Assembly: GCA_007122815.1 (NCBI GenBank)
Contig: SKSV01000106.1
Span: forward strand, 1-5,449
Direction: 5' to 3'
DNA length: 5,449 nucleotides
Origin: Trueperaceae bacterium
GTDB lineage: Bacteria; Deinococcota; Deinococci; Deinococcales; Trueperaceae
Part shown: positions 5,133 through 5,449 of the stretch, piece by piece
Numbering within the stretch: position 1 is the stretch's first letter
Layout: each line of letters opens with the position of its first letter
The notes under the pieces: generated by a model
Databases searched by the model: none
Seen by the model: only the letters and a program-made list of their open reading frames with translations
What the model was told of the DNA's origin: nothing
Program-made: the position numbers and the translations under genes

Positions 5133-5449
5133 GCTGCGTGCCTTGCCGTACGCCATGCGCAGCTTGAACATCCCGCGCTTGTGCAGCTTGCGCAGATCCT
5201 CCTCCGACAGTCCGAGCTGGTCCGCCACCGCGACCAGCGCCTGGGGCGTGTGGCCCGCCATGCCCTCGAGGCGGACTACCGCTTCGCGCGCCGGCTCCTC
5301 GAGCTCGCCCAGGTGGGGCTCCAGGTCGGCGTTGGTCGCCTTGGGGCGCGCCTGCCGCGTTTTCGCGCCCTTCGAGCCGCTCGCCTTGCTCCGCCCGGGC
5401 TTGCTCCGCCCGGGTTTGCTCCGCCCGGGTTTGCTCCGCCCGGACGCGC
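5115..5449 (-). CDS. Unrecognised basic protein with KPGRS repeats and a C-terminal HTH-like segment, 5' part outside window
   Basis: I do not recognise a named family. The frame is open from the right edge to TGA at 5117-5115, leaving 110 C-terminal residues; the start is outside. Visible residues 2-21 are a lysine-, arginine- and glycine-rich low-complexity linker made of KPGRS units. A further basic stretch follows to about residue 38 (KASGSKGAKTRQARPKAT). From about residue 41 the sequence is well-ordered and probably helical: LEPHLGELEEPAREAVVRLEGM, then PQALVAVADQLGLSEEDLRK and LHKRGMFKLRMAYGKA. The latter recalls the helix-turn-helix of sigma-70 region 4, with the A..LGLS turn and the final KLR (similarity judged by eye). 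Typical codon use and the ordered C-terminus argue that it is a real gene. A nucleic-acid-binding role is plausible from charge and HTH but unproven. It lies 37 nt upstream of recO on the same strand. Confidence 0.7.
   Translation of the reverse strand, partial: ASGRSKPGRSKPGRSKPGRSKASGSKGAKTRQARPKATNADLEPHLGELEEPAREAVVRLEGMAGHTPQALVAVADQLGLSEEDLRKLHKRGMFKLRMAYGKARSAAEGG
5385..5444 (-). repeat. Four tandem copies of a 15-bp unit encoding KPGRS
   Basis: On the plus strand the unit YTTGCTCCGCCCGGG recurs at 5385-5399, 5400-5414, 5415-5429 and 5430-5444. The copies differ only at the first base (C, C, T, T) and at the last base of the fourth (A). The unit is a multiple of three, so copy number can change without breaking the frame. 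The first-base change is synonymous (AAG or AAA for Lys); the last-base change turns Pro to Ser. The array reaches within 5 bases of the window edge, so more copies may lie beyond. Confidence 0.93.

Noticed and set aside
1..5449. CRISPR array, insertion sequence, tRNA, rRNA or riboswitch
   Set aside because: I saw no spaced direct repeats, no transposase sequence or terminal inverted repeats, and no tRNA or rRNA signature on either strand. The only direct repeat array is the coding 15-bp repeat at the right edge.

Overview
The window is strongly GC-rich, gene-dense bacterial chromosome with seven protein-coding genes, two of them cut by the window edges. Short or overlapping junctions, GTG and TTG starts, and a bacterial housekeeping set (trpS, plsY, recO) point to a high-GC bacterium. 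Three transcription-unit heads seem to have a TANNNT hexamer 6-7 nt before a GTG with no Shine-Dalgarno sequence. That leaderless arrangement is well known in Deinococcota and also in Actinobacteria. RecO has a four-ligand zinc site and a length like the Deinococcus protein. A Deinococcota (Truepera-like) source is my best guess, but it is an inference.

Layout, left to right. Positions 1-1987 (+) hold the C-terminal part and most of tryptophanyl-tRNA synthetase, followed 10 nt later by a compact alkaline-phosphatase-superfamily metalloenzyme related to iPGM/phosphopentomutase, probably co-transcribed. Positions 1974-3122 (-) hold a membrane protein with a SpoIIM/DUF95-like C-terminal region and an added extracytoplasmic N-terminal domain; its 3' end overlaps the metalloenzyme gene tail-to-tail by 14 bp. 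A short divergent promoter region (about 3114-3186) separates it from a small HD-domain phosphohydrolase on + (3187-3684). The HD gene converges, with a 20-nt gap, on a minus-strand block: recO (4340-5077) overlapping plsY (3705-4343). Upstream of recO on the same strand is the C-terminal part of an unrecognised basic protein (5115-5449). It has a KPGRS tandem repeat and a C-terminal helix-turn-helix-like segment that recalls sigma-70 region 4.

The genes cover translation (trpS), phospholipid synthesis (plsY), recombination repair (recO) and three proteins of unknown substrate. They do not form one obvious pathway. No mobile element, CRISPR array, tRNA or rRNA is visible, and no gene-free stretch exceeds 300 bases. 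The points most worth a second look are the repeated leaderless promoter geometry, the PlsY that seems to lack its third conserved motif, and the repeat-bearing HTH-like protein at the right edge.
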